Source: CAWGCE01 sp964480915 (GTDB lineage Bacteria > Planctomycetota > Planctomycetia > Pirellulales > Pirellulaceae). From it: a DNA stretch of 62,001 bases. Both the position numbers and the translations under genes were made by a program. The stretch's first letter is position 1, and each line of letters starts with the position of its first letter. The stretch covers positions 1 to 62,001 of the forward strand of contig CAYZRS010000032.1 of the NCBI GenBank assembly GCA_964480915.1, given 5' to 3'. The notes under the pieces are model-generated. The model was not told the DNA's origin, searched no databases, and saw nothing but the letters and a program-made list of their open reading frames with translations. Of the stretch, positions 8,130-16,219 are shown piece by piece.

Positions 8130-9550
8130 CCCCTTCCGAAAAAGAACTGCTGGCAGAGTTGATCGCCTTGTCGCTGGAAGATACCGCGTCTGCCTCTCAG
8201 CTGGAACAGCTGCGATCGCTCCTTGCCTCGGACGAACAAGCGCTCGCAATGTACACGAAGCAACTGGCGCTACACGGACTGTTGACCTGGGTCCATGAAG
8301 AGCAAAGCAGCCCCTCCGCACTGGCCACGGAGCGGCTGAAACGCGATTCCGGTAACCCACCGGCCGGCTCATCGAGCGAGCTGCACCGTTTTCTCAATTG
8401 GCGCACCTGGCTGACGCTTGCCGCGACACTGGCCGTTGTTGGGGCGAGCTCCATGTTCTTCCTGCCACGCCGCGCAGCGGTCGAACCGCAGCCCCCGGAA
8501 CCGATCGCGCGGCTCGTCGAATCGGACTGCACTTGGCAGAATCCCCAGTCGGCCGTTGTTCCTGGAACGCTGCTCGTCGCGGGACAAGCGATTCAAATTG
8601 CATCGGGGGTCGCGGAAGTCATGTTCGAAACGGGCGCGACCGTTCTAATTAAGGGACCGGCCCACTTGCGGCTTGAATCGGCCAGCCGAGCCCATCTAGT
8701 TGCCGGCAAGATCACTGCCGATGTACCAGATGCGGCGGTCGGTTTCGTGATCACGACCGCCACCGCCCGGGTCGTCGACTATGGAACTCGCTTCGGTGTC
8801 GGTGTCGACGAGTCGTCCGCCACCGACATGATCGTCTTCGATGGACTCATCGAGGCCGAAGCGACCAGTTCGCCTGGCAACGTGCCGCCTTCGTCGACGA
8901 ACACCAGCCAATCCTCCCGACGCATCGTGTTAACCGCCGGCCACGCGGCGCGCACTTCGCCCGATCAGCGAACCATGTTGACGGTCGACCCGATCCTTGA
9001 ACACTGGCCACGTAAACGGTCGATGCCGTTGGTTCCCGGCGTGCGAAACATCTCGGGCGATATTCAGGTTGTGACCGATCCACCGAAGACCATTGAAGTC
9101 AACGGCTGGGAGCACCCTGACCACGTCCGCCTGCTGACGGAACGGCAACAGGTCGTCTTGCCGCGTGACCTCCGAATCGGCTTTAGTGGACCCGGCGAGT
9201 TTGTTGCCTACCACCAAGATCTCAGAATCCCCAAAGGGACCACGCTCGACAGCTATCTGCTCCATTTTGATCCGCCCAAAGGGGAGCGACGAACGCGCAC
9301 GGGGACCCTGCAGTTCGATGATCCCGTGTTGGCGATCGTGACCGGCTCTGTCGGCTTTCGCTTGAAGGATCCATTCTTCGCGCTGCCAGAGATTGAGTAC
9401 ATTCGCTCACGCGAAGAGCGCATCGATTTCGGTCAGGACCAATTGAGAATCAGCGAGGATCGCCGAACCGTGACATTCGTCCTCGAATCCGCCGGCGATA
9501 TCGATCAGTTTCGCATCCTTGTCGCGTCCGAGAGCCAAGCCAGCCCCTAA
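8126..9550 (+). CDS. FecR-domain membrane regulator (anti-sigma partner)
   Basis: A 474-residue protein starting at GTG 8126, whose GTGA overlaps the sigma factor stop, so the two are translationally coupled. The cytoplasmic N-terminus (1-93) is helical and resembles zinc-less anti-sigma regions of planctomycete FecR proteins. One membrane helix follows (about 95-114, WLTLAATLAVVGASSMFFL), then a periplasmic FecR domain (about 140-260, with FETGATVLIKGPAHLRLES and VDYGTRFGVGVDE). The remaining 210 residues form a beta-rich extracellular region that I cannot name. Likely role: senses a periplasmic signal and releases the ECF sigma. A longer in-frame reading from 7937 is only an overlap with the sigma gene and is not used. 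Confidence 0.9.
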   Translation: MTPSEKELLAELIALSLEDTASASQLEQLRSLLASDEQALAMYTKQLALHGLLTWVHEEQSSPSALATERLKRDSGNPPAGSSSELHRFLNWRTWLTLAATLAVVGASSMFFLPRRAAVEPQPPEPIARLVESDCTWQNPQSAVVPGTLLVAGQAIQIASGVAEVMFETGATVLIKGPAHLRLESASRAHLVAGKITADVPDAAVGFVITTATARVVDYGTRFGVGVDESSATDMIVFDGLIEAEATSSPGNVPPSSTNTSQSSRRIVLTAGHAARTSPDQRTMLTVDPILEHWPRKRSMPLVPGVRNISGDIQVVTDPPKTIEVNGWEHPDHVRLLTERQQVVLPRDLRIGFSGPGEFVAYHQDLRIPKGTTLDSYLLHFDPPKGERRTRTGTLQFDDPVLAIVTGSVGFRLKDPFFALPEIEYIRSREERIDFGQDQLRISEDRRTVTFVLESAGDIDQFRILVASESQASP

Positions 9551-9704
9551 AGGCACGGCCAGTCTTCCTGATCTGCCTCGCGATCGAATTCTCTTTCGGC
9601 GCGGGCACGATGGCTTCTGGTCGCCCCGTCCTGTCCTCCCGCCCCGTCGCCCAACGGCGATCCTAATCTCTGTTCAGGAACCGTGCCCAGGAGCCAGTTC
9701 AAAT

Positions 9705-10385
9705 CTAGGCCGACGCGAGCCACCGACCGGCAGAAGAGGCCGGCACCGGATCGAACGAGTATCCGAACCGGCGGATGTCATCATGCCAATGATCGGCGAC
9801 CATTTGGGCCGTCTCATCGGAATAGTAGCTTCGATAATCTTTGTGCCGCGATGTGTTGGTACGATGCATGCTGGTTTCGATCTGCAAATGGCGACATATC
9901 GTTTGAAAATCGTCAGCCAGTGATTCGAATCGACCCACAAAGTCGACGAGTTGCTGCCCATCGCTGCCCACCACGAATTGTGACTGAGAAATCTTGTTCC
10001 GTTGAATCTCATAACGGACGTAATTTTCGAATCCGTCCAATCGCTGCACTTTTCGGCTGCGGTGATGATGATCTCGCGAGCAGATGTAGTGGAAATAGGA
10101 GACGAGCAGATCCCAAGGGTTCCGCACAAAAGCAAACTTGACGTACTCGTCGAAGACTTGTCGGGGGAAAACGCGTCGCAATTGCGCGGCGGTGGCGTGA
10201 GATCGCGCCCGACGCCAGTGCAGGGGACCGCAGCGATTCGTTTTGATGCCAAACCGCGCTAGGGCGCGATTCACGGCGACCTTTTCTGGCTCATCGGCAA
10301 AAGGAGCCAACGCATCGCGCACGCTGGCGCCGGCCGTCTTGGGCACATGGATGAATAGAAATTTGTGCTGATGAGATACAAGCAT
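9705..10385 (-). CDS. Sulfotransferase family protein
   Basis: A 226-residue PAPS-dependent sulfotransferase, probably acting on a carbohydrate. The 5'-phosphosulfate loop is HVPKTAGAS (13-21), and the 3'-phosphate-binding motif is FVRNPWDLLVSYF (86-98), both diagnostic of the membrane/carbohydrate sulfotransferase group. There is no membrane anchor, which is common in bacterial members. It lies convergent to the FecR gene and 72 bases downstream of the GGDEF-EAL gene on the same strand, so it could be a third cistron of that operon. Finding a sulfotransferase near sulfatases fits the sulfated-glycan biology of planctomycetes, but no direct link is shown. Confidence 0.86.
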   Translation of the reverse strand: MLVSHQHKFLFIHVPKTAGASVRDALAPFADEPEKVAVNRALARFGIKTNRCGPLHWRRARSHATAAQLRRVFPRQVFDEYVKFAFVRNPWDLLVSYFHYICSRDHHHRSRKVQRLDGFENYVRYEIQRNKISQSQFVVGSDGQQLVDFVGRFESLADDFQTICRHLQIETSMHRTNTSRHKDYRSYYSDETAQMVADHWHDDIRRFGYSFDPVPASSAGRWLASA

Positions 10386-10457
10386 GGCGATCGATCCGGC
10401 CCCATCGTTGCAACTTACGCCTGGAAATGCCAGAGCGATCGAAATCGCCAGACCGGA

Positions 10458-12629
10458 TCACGGCGACTGCTGGGGGCGGTCGCTCTCTAGCGGCTGTGTG
10501 AGCCCGGGAAAAACGGGAGGAACGGATCGCCTCTCCGCGTTCAAAAACTCGACTAAATGATCCTTCGGCATCGGTTTGGCATACAGATAACCTTGTCCGA
10601 ATTCCACGGAACAAGACTGCAAGAACCTCGCTTGCGCCGCCTCTTCAATCCCTTCTGCGACGACGTTGAGCCCGAGCGTGGCGCCCAGGTTGATGATCGA
10701 CTGTACGAGTCGAATGTCGTTGTCGTTTCCGCTCGACACCTTCCCGACAAACGCCCGATCGACTTTCAGCGTTTCGACAGGCAGGGTGGCCAAGTACTGG
10801 AGGGACGAGTACCCCACCCCAAAATCGTCGATTGCAATCGCCACCCCCGCTTGCGTCAACTTTTCCAACACGTCGATGACCTGCTTCGGATGTTCCAGCA
10901 GCACACTTTCTGTTAGCTCGAGAGTCAAACTGCCAGGATCGAGCCCGGTCGACGCCAGCACTCGGAAGACCTCTTCTGCATAATCCTCTTCCAACAGTTG
11001 AATGGCAGAAACATTCACGTTGACGCTCAACGCGAACCCCATCTCCTGCAACCGTTTGGTGTCCCGACATGCCTGCTGCAGTACGACGGCCCCCATTTCC
11101 ACGATCGCCCCCGATTCTTCCGCGATATCGATGAAATGGTAGGGCGACAGGAGCCCCCGCCGCGGATGATTCCAGCGGGCCAGTGCTTCCACCTTGCGGC
11201 ACTTCCCGTCACTCAGATCGACGATCGGCTGGTAGTGCACAATGATCTGCTGGCCATCAAGCGCATCCTGAAAGTCTCGCTTCCTTTCGACACGATCGAG
11301 AAACGCCTGCAACATCTCCGGTTCGAATACGGTGATCGCGCCGACCGTCTGCGCCGCCGATTTCGCTGCATACATGGCCACATCGGCATTCCGCAGCACT
11401 TGATGCACCGACTCGCCTTGCTTGCGCAGCACAACCCCTAAGCTCACCTGTGGACTCAACGTCACTTCTTCGAGATGCAGGGAGCACGACAAGCTGTCCA
11501 TCAGTTCGTTCGCCAATCGACGTGCCGATTCGGCATCGATGGAACCTTCTGCGAGTACGGCAAATTCATCACCGCCCAACCGGGCCGGCAAATATCGATT
11601 CTGGCAATCGGCGAGCAAGCGGCGGCCAATGGCCACTAGGAGCTGATCACCGACGCTATGTCCGTAACAGTCGTTGACCGACTTGAATTCATTGACGTCG
11701 ATATAGAACACGGCGCAGTTCTTCTCTGCCTCAAAGACCTCTTTGGCGCGTTGCTCGAAAAACAATCGATTCGGCAACCCCGTCAACGGATCGTGATGAG
11801 CCAGGAACTCAAGCCGTCTTTCCAGTTGACGCTTCTGGCTTTCATCGCAGGCCAATAAGAGGTAATCCCCTGAGAGCGTTTTGGCCAGTCGCCCGCGAAA
11901 AGAAAACTCGGACCCCTTACACTTGATTTCGTATTCGATCGGCGTCGACTGATGGTTGTCTTGCAACTCGGGCAAGCGCAATTGAATCGCTAGGCCTAGT
12001 TCAGGCAAGACGTTCTGGACTGGAACGCCGATCAGAGACCGGCAATCGGCAGGAAAGTAGTCTTTGCGAGCCGCCGTCAGCGACTGGATGATCCCATCCT
12101 CCCCAAATCGCATCAGCATGTCGCCACTGGCGTCGAGATCATGCACCAGCGCGCGTCTCGCCCGTTCGTTCTCTTTCTTTCGTATGGCCGACACGCGCAG
12201 CCGCTCCAGCAACCGGTGGTGGTCGATCGCTTGGGTTCTCTGCCCTTGCCGCAAGAACAAATTCTCAACGGTCGGATCGCAAATGGCAAAGTCTCGCATC
12301 GTGACCCCCAAGCCATTCAGGATCGCCATCGACTCGACCCAAGGACTGCCGATGAACAGAAGTCCCGCATCACCCTTTAGAAACTGACCACGAAGCGTCG
12401 CCTCGATCGACAGAAAGTCGAACAAGAACAGCTTGTCAACGCGCCGGCTCAAGTCGTCATACGTCAGTTCACAGGCGGGGTGCTGCACCCGTACGTGACC
12501 CGACAGCGGCGTTCCCACCGCGAACGTCGGGATCATCTTCTGCAACGACCTGCCGACGCCCGCGATCCGCAGGTCGCGGTCGATGAAGAAATGAAACGGT
12601 ACGATTGCTTGCAGCAATTCAGAATCCAT
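10458..12629 (-). CDS. HNOBA-PAS-GGDEF-EAL cyclic-di-GMP enzyme
   Basis: A 723-residue cytoplasmic protein. Residues 1-155 match the HNOBA domain (H-NOX-associated), with the phrase PFHFFIDRDLRIAGVG and a coiled stretch at 140-165. A PAS-like domain follows at about 165-270. The diguanylate cyclase domain has an intact GGDEF (352-356) and is preceded by HHDPLTGLPNR. The phosphodiesterase domain has an intact EAL (481-483) and DDFGVGYSSL. Both activities could therefore be real. It lies 16 bases downstream of an H-NOX gene on the same strand, so the H-NOX gas sensor should bind the HNOBA region and switch c-di-GMP synthesis or breakdown. This arrangement is known from H-NOX/DGC-PDE pairs in Shewanella and Legionella. 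Confidence 0.93.
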   Translation of the reverse strand: MDSELLQAIVPFHFFIDRDLRIAGVGRSLQKMIPTFAVGTPLSGHVRVQHPACELTYDDLSRRVDKLFLFDFLSIEATLRGQFLKGDAGLLFIGSPWVESMAILNGLGVTMRDFAICDPTVENLFLRQGQRTQAIDHHRLLERLRVSAIRKKENERARRALVHDLDASGDMLMRFGEDGIIQSLTAARKDYFPADCRSLIGVPVQNVLPELGLAIQLRLPELQDNHQSTPIEYEIKCKGSEFSFRGRLAKTLSGDYLLLACDESQKRQLERRLEFLAHHDPLTGLPNRLFFEQRAKEVFEAEKNCAVFYIDVNEFKSVNDCYGHSVGDQLLVAIGRRLLADCQNRYLPARLGGDEFAVLAEGSIDAESARRLANELMDSLSCSLHLEEVTLSPQVSLGVVLRKQGESVHQVLRNADVAMYAAKSAAQTVGAITVFEPEMLQAFLDRVERKRDFQDALDGQQIIVHYQPIVDLSDGKCRKVEALARWNHPRRGLLSPYHFIDIAEESGAIVEMGAVVLQQACRDTKRLQEMGFALSVNVNVSAIQLLEEDYAEEVFRVLASTGLDPGSLTLELTESVLLEHPKQVIDVLEKLTQAGVAIAIDDFGVGYSSLQYLATLPVETLKVDRAFVGKVSSGNDNDIRLVQSIINLGATLGLNVVAEGIEEAAQARFLQSCSVEFGQGYLYAKPMPKDHLVEFLNAERRSVPPVFPGLTQPLESDRPQQSP

Positions 12630-12645
12630 GAAGCAACACTAACGC

Positions 12646-13215
12646 CTAGCTCGACACTTCGGACAAGAGACGGACGACAAACACATCGTGATCGGCACCA
12701 TCGCAAAGTCGATCACGCTGGGTAATTTCGAGTTCGACCGAGAACATTTCGCCGATCCCCTCCAGCAACCCAAACAGCATCGGTGCGAGCCCTTTACGGG
12801 GCGAGCGATAATGGATGATGTACGATCCATCTTCACCGTCTTCCAGTTCCAGCGTCGGCGTTCTCAGGCCAGGCATGCTTGAAGCAACATGCGCATGGAT
12901 CAGGTCGATGTTGGCCAAGAATTCACGTATGTCGTGCCCCACGAACTTCAGCAGGTCGCCATACCCCTGTTTGGCCGTGTACGTAATCCAATGCCGACCA
13001 AACAGTCGCAACACTTCTTCTGGCGGAGCATTCAACGTTTCGGCGACGGCACCGACCAACGCGTACGTCAACTCATCTGGATAATCTTCGGTCGTCACAA
13101 AGGTAGGCATCGTCAGTCCCACCCGTTCGCGAATTGCCTCCCACGTCGATTCACCGTGAGTCGAAACGACGAGGTCCTCGATGGCAGCGTTTACAATTCC
13201 ATACACTTCCGACAC
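12646..13215 (-). CDS. H-NOX haem gas sensor
   Basis: A 189-residue haem-NO/O2-binding protein. It opens with MSEVYGIVNAAIEDLV, typical of the fold. The proximal haem ligand is His107 in NIDLIHAHV, followed by Pro115. The porphyrin-propionate motif YxSxR is present as YRSPR (136-140). The distal pocket has no obvious Tyr at the O2-stabilising position, which would favour NO over O2, though I cannot align this reliably by eye. It is the first cistron before the HNOBA-GGDEF-EAL enzyme (16-base gap), so the expected output is NO-controlled c-di-GMP, hence attachment or motility. No good ribosome-binding site is seen upstream of the ATG. Confidence 0.93.
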   Translation of the reverse strand: MSEVYGIVNAAIEDLVVSTHGESTWEAIRERVGLTMPTFVTTEDYPDELTYALVGAVAETLNAPPEEVLRLFGRHWITYTAKQGYGDLLKFVGHDIREFLANIDLIHAHVASSMPGLRTPTLELEDGEDGSYIIHYRSPRKGLAPMLFGLLEGIGEMFSVELEITQRDRLCDGADHDVFVVRLLSEVSS

Positions 13216-13596
13216 TCCTCAGCAGACAAGAAAGAAGACATGACAAGGTTACGTTACAGCCCCTGGGTGAATCGGGTGGCGCGCGTCACGATTCTGCAAA
13301 GAAGGCGTGGGTTTCCCCGTAGGTGCGCGGCAGACGTAGGGTTTACAACAGTCGTGATGCTCCCCGATCCGCAGCTGTCCCCTCCATTCGGCGTCCGTTT
13401 CGACAGCACCACGGCGGCCAGATTTGCGTGGCGGCCCTCATTCCGCCTCCCGTCCCACGATCTCAGGGCGGCGCAAGATCGCATGAATCGGCTAGAACGG
13501 CCGTTTTATGGGCCGAGGGTAGCCGATATCGACGCGACCCCTTAGCATATTTCGAACGTAATTTTTCCCAATTGAATGGAAGCCGTAGAACGCAGC
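13216..13596. other. Divergent intergenic region
   Basis: This 381-base interval separates the divergent H-NOX and PhoX-like genes and should contain both promoters. I see no convincing gene, hairpin or repeat. An AT-rich patch (tcgaacgtaatttttcccaa) at about 13551-13570 just before the PhoX gene is the best place for its promoter, but no clear -35/-10 pair stands out. Confidence 0.5.
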
Positions 13597-15000
13597 ATGA
13601 AACCGAATCGACGCCAATTTCTGAACGAGACCTTTTCGACCTGTGCCAGCTTCGGAGCCGCGGCCGCGCTCCTGTCGATGCATGAACGACTCGCTTTCGG
13701 CGACAGCCCCGAGACTTCGCCCCTTCGACTTTGCAACGACGAAAATACTGGCTTGCCTCTGCTTCGTTTGCCAGAGGGATTTCGTTACCGCACTTTCAGT
13801 TGGACCGGCGACCCCATGTCGGGCGACGTCCCGACACCGCCCGAGCATGATGCGATGGGTGTCATTCAGGCGGAAGGAGACATCGTCACGCTGGTGCGCA
13901 ACCAGGAAATCAGCAAAGACGGCCACGCACTCGAATCGCCCACCGCGAAGCCCTACGACAAGAACGCGTGCGGCGGCTGCGTGACGCTCAAGTTCAATAC
14001 GTCGACCGGTGAGTGGCTTGATAGTTGGGTCAGCCTGTCAGGCTCAAGCCGCAATTGTGCCGGCGGGGTAACGCCATGGGGAACCTGGCTCTCTTGCGAA
14101 GAGACCGTGCTCGGCTCAGACCTGAATTACGATCGCTACAAACTCAAACCTCGTAATTTTGAAGAGACCCACGGTTGGATTTTTGAGGTCGACCCACAGG
14201 GGGTCGGCTCGCCAGAACCGCTGAAGGACATGGGCCGGTTTGTCCATGAGGCGGTCGCCATCGATCATGAATCGGGCATCGTTTACGAAACCGAAGATCG
14301 CGAGACGGCGGGATTCTATCGCTTCCTGCCGAATGAGAAGGGCAATCTCAAAGCGGGCGGAACGTTGCAAATCGCCGAAGTTGTCGGGCAGCCCGATTTG
14401 CGGGGTGGCGTACCAGCCAACAGCCGCTTCGACGTCCGCTGGCATACGATCCCCGATCCACAGCTTGCGCACACCCCCGGCACAAACCCGCCCGATGAAT
14501 TGGGCGTCTATACGCAGGGCAAACAATTGGGAGGCAGCACGTTCTCGCGTTTGGAAGGCTGCTGGTTCGGCAATGGCTTGGTCTACTTCGATGCGACCAG
14601 CGGTGGCTCGGCCGCTGCTGGACAGATTTGGCAGTATGACCCGCAAGCAGAGCAACTTGCGTTGTTGTTCGAAAGTCCGGATAAGCGCGTCCTCAACATG
14701 CCCGACAACCTGTGCGTGAGCCCGCAGGGCGGTCTGGTTCTCTGTGAGGACAACGACTACGGGGCAGATGAGTACCCGCAACGAATTTTCGTGCTCTCAA
14801 AAGAGGGCAAACTCTCATTGTTCGCTCAAAACAATGTCGTCCTCCAAGGTGAAAAGAACGGATTCAAAGGCGACTTCCGCAACAAGGAGTGGGCCGGAGC
14901 CTGCTTTAGCCCGGACGGTCAATGGCTGTTTGTGAATGCTCAAACGCCCGGAATCACCTTCGCAATTACCGGCCCTTGGGAGCAGACGCTGCTCGCCTAA
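13597..15000 (+). CDS. PhoX-family (DUF839) protein, Tat-exported
   Basis: A 467-residue exported protein of the PhoX/DUF839 family, whose studied members are Ca/Fe-dependent alkaline phosphatases. The start at 13597 gives MKPNRRQFLNETFSTC, a twin-arginine (RRQFL) signal, so it should fold with metal in the cytoplasm and go through Tat; an in-frame ATG 21 bases upstream is less likely. Family signatures include CAGGVTPWGTWLSCEET (metal-binding Glu-Glu), GWIFEVDP, HEAVAIDHESGIVYETED, and near the end NLCVSPQGGLVLCEDND. This matches a beta-propeller with one metal site per family model. Likely role: phosphate or phosphodiester scavenging. No PHO box was recognised upstream. Confidence 0.87.
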   Translation: MKPNRRQFLNETFSTCASFGAAAALLSMHERLAFGDSPETSPLRLCNDENTGLPLLRLPEGFRYRTFSWTGDPMSGDVPTPPEHDAMGVIQAEGDIVTLVRNQEISKDGHALESPTAKPYDKNACGGCVTLKFNTSTGEWLDSWVSLSGSSRNCAGGVTPWGTWLSCEETVLGSDLNYDRYKLKPRNFEETHGWIFEVDPQGVGSPEPLKDMGRFVHEAVAIDHESGIVYETEDRETAGFYRFLPNEKGNLKAGGTLQIAEVVGQPDLRGGVPANSRFDVRWHTIPDPQLAHTPGTNPPDELGVYTQGKQLGGSTFSRLEGCWFGNGLVYFDATSGGSAAAGQIWQYDPQAEQLALLFESPDKRVLNMPDNLCVSPQGGLVLCEDNDYGADEYPQRIFVLSKEGKLSLFAQNNVVLQGEKNGFKGDFRNKEWAGACFSPDGQWLFVNAQTPGITFAITGPWEQTLLA

Positions 15001-15072
15001 TTGAGCGACGACCGTACCGGCTGGGCAAAGCTAGCACGCAGCTCCGATCCTGCCTCCTCGCTTGTCGACTCG

Positions 15073-15092
15073 CCCCCTGCCACCGGCGGGGG
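15073..15092 (+). terminator. GC-rich hairpin after the PhoX-like gene
   Basis: CCCCC and GCC pair with GGC and GGGGG around a 3-nt loop (15073-15092), with one bulged T. There is no T run after it, so it may be a weak or Rho-assisted stop, or may protect the PhoX mRNA 3' end. Confidence 0.45.
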
Positions 15093-15163
15093 TCTGGCTT
15101 GCGAATCCGGAAAAGTCTAACACCGTTATTGCAATAGTTCGCTGCGTCTTCGCCGTTATCGCG

Positions 15164-15169
15164 TATACT
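15164..15169 (+). promoter_or_regulatory. Possible -10 box for the proline-rich protein
   Basis: TATACT lies 49 bases before the ATG at 15219. No good -35 is found at the usual spacing; a TTGCAA at 15129-15134 is too far away. Weak support only. Confidence 0.3.
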
Positions 15170-15218
15170 TTTGATGAGTCCCCACCCCCGGTGTCCCCCA
15201 CCACTGAAAGGAATTGAC

Positions 15219-16145
15219 ATGTTCCGTGCGTTTGGCCTGCTGGTCGTTCTCTTCGCCTCCACTCTCTTCGTTGATTCATCCGTCGAGGCAGCGCCTCCTT
15301 GGCGCACCTCTTTCCGCGCTCAACGCGAACTGATGCGAGCTCAGTTGGAAATGCAGCAGGCAACCATGGCCGCCCCGAAGGCGGTCTATCAACAGCAGAA
15401 AGCCTGGCTGCGACAGCAAGAGAAAACGTTGCGCGACGACCTGCGTTCTGGTCGTCCGGCACCGCCGCCGTATGGCTATCAGGGCACCAACGTCTACTCT
15501 CCATCGCCTCGCGGGCAAGCGCCCGTTTACGCCGTACCGATGCGCACGCCGCCTCCCGTGCCTGGGCAGCGTTACGTTCCGAACCGCACGCCGACCGTCT
15601 ACACATACAGCGCGAATGGACGCACCTACACCAATGTTCAGCCGCCGGCCTACCGCGCGGCACCGCCCCGCGGTGCAGTTTCCTCAACGACCCCTTATTC
15701 GATTTCTCAACCGACTTCGATCAGGCGCCAAATCGCCACCCCCAGCCGTCCGCCCGCGCAAGTGACGGCGCCCTACGCTTCCTATCCTCGCGGTGTCACG
15801 AGCCAACCGTCTTACGGCCAGGAAATTCGTTTGCCCAACGAAACTCCCATCGAAGCGTCGACAACCTACCCGCCGGTCGAAGCCTCGGAAATTCGCATCG
15901 AACCTTACGGACCCAACCAGGTGGTCGAATACAGTTCAGGCATTCCTACGACCAGCGTTGTCACGACCGAACCGACGACGGTGCACCATACTCCGTCAGT
16001 TCCCACCGTCACGAGCCAGCGCGACCTGTCCGAGACGATGCCAGAACCGATCCCTGCGCCGGAAGGCGTCGACACCTTCCAGATTCGTGCACCGGTGGTT
16101 GACGATGGTCCTCAACCGACACCGGCGGTTCGTCCTGCCGGCTAA
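15219..16145 (+). CDS. Secreted proline/threonine-rich low-complexity protein
   Basis: I do not recognise a family. The 308-residue product starts at 15219, after a good ribosome-binding site (GAAAGGA), with a signal peptide ending near DSSVEA. The first mature 60 residues are helical with many Gln and Arg (QRELMRAQLEMQQATM). The rest is disordered, rich in Pro, Thr, Tyr, Ser and Val, with scattered PxxYR and TYPPVEASE phrases, and the C-terminus is also Pro-rich. It looks like a cell-surface or stalk/wall protein. It is followed by a hairpin and T run that ends on the start codon of the downstream sulfatase. Confidence 0.72.
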   Translation: MFRAFGLLVVLFASTLFVDSSVEAAPPWRTSFRAQRELMRAQLEMQQATMAAPKAVYQQQKAWLRQQEKTLRDDLRSGRPAPPPYGYQGTNVYSPSPRGQAPVYAVPMRTPPPVPGQRYVPNRTPTVYTYSANGRTYTNVQPPAYRAAPPRGAVSSTTPYSISQPTSIRRQIATPSRPPAQVTAPYASYPRGVTSQPSYGQEIRLPNETPIEASTTYPPVEASEIRIEPYGPNQVVEYSSGIPTTSVVTTEPTTVHHTPSVPTVTSQRDLSETMPEPIPAPEGVDTFQIRAPVVDDGPQPTPAVRPAG

Positions 16146-16164
16146 ACCTGCCGACGTTCAAGAA

Positions 16165-16219
16165 GCCTGTTACAATTGGCCCTTTCCTCTTCTGGGCTCA
16201 TGAGTAACAGGCCTTTTTT
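16165..16219 (+). terminator. Hairpin plus T run abutting the sulfatase start
   Basis: GCCTGTTAC (16165-16173) pairs with GTAACAGGC (16204-16212); after one C comes a run of six T (16214-16219). The very next base begins the ATG of the sulfatase. The loop is long (30 nt) and may hold internal pairing. It can serve as a terminator for the upstream gene but also covers the place where a ribosome-binding site should be. Confidence 0.7.
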
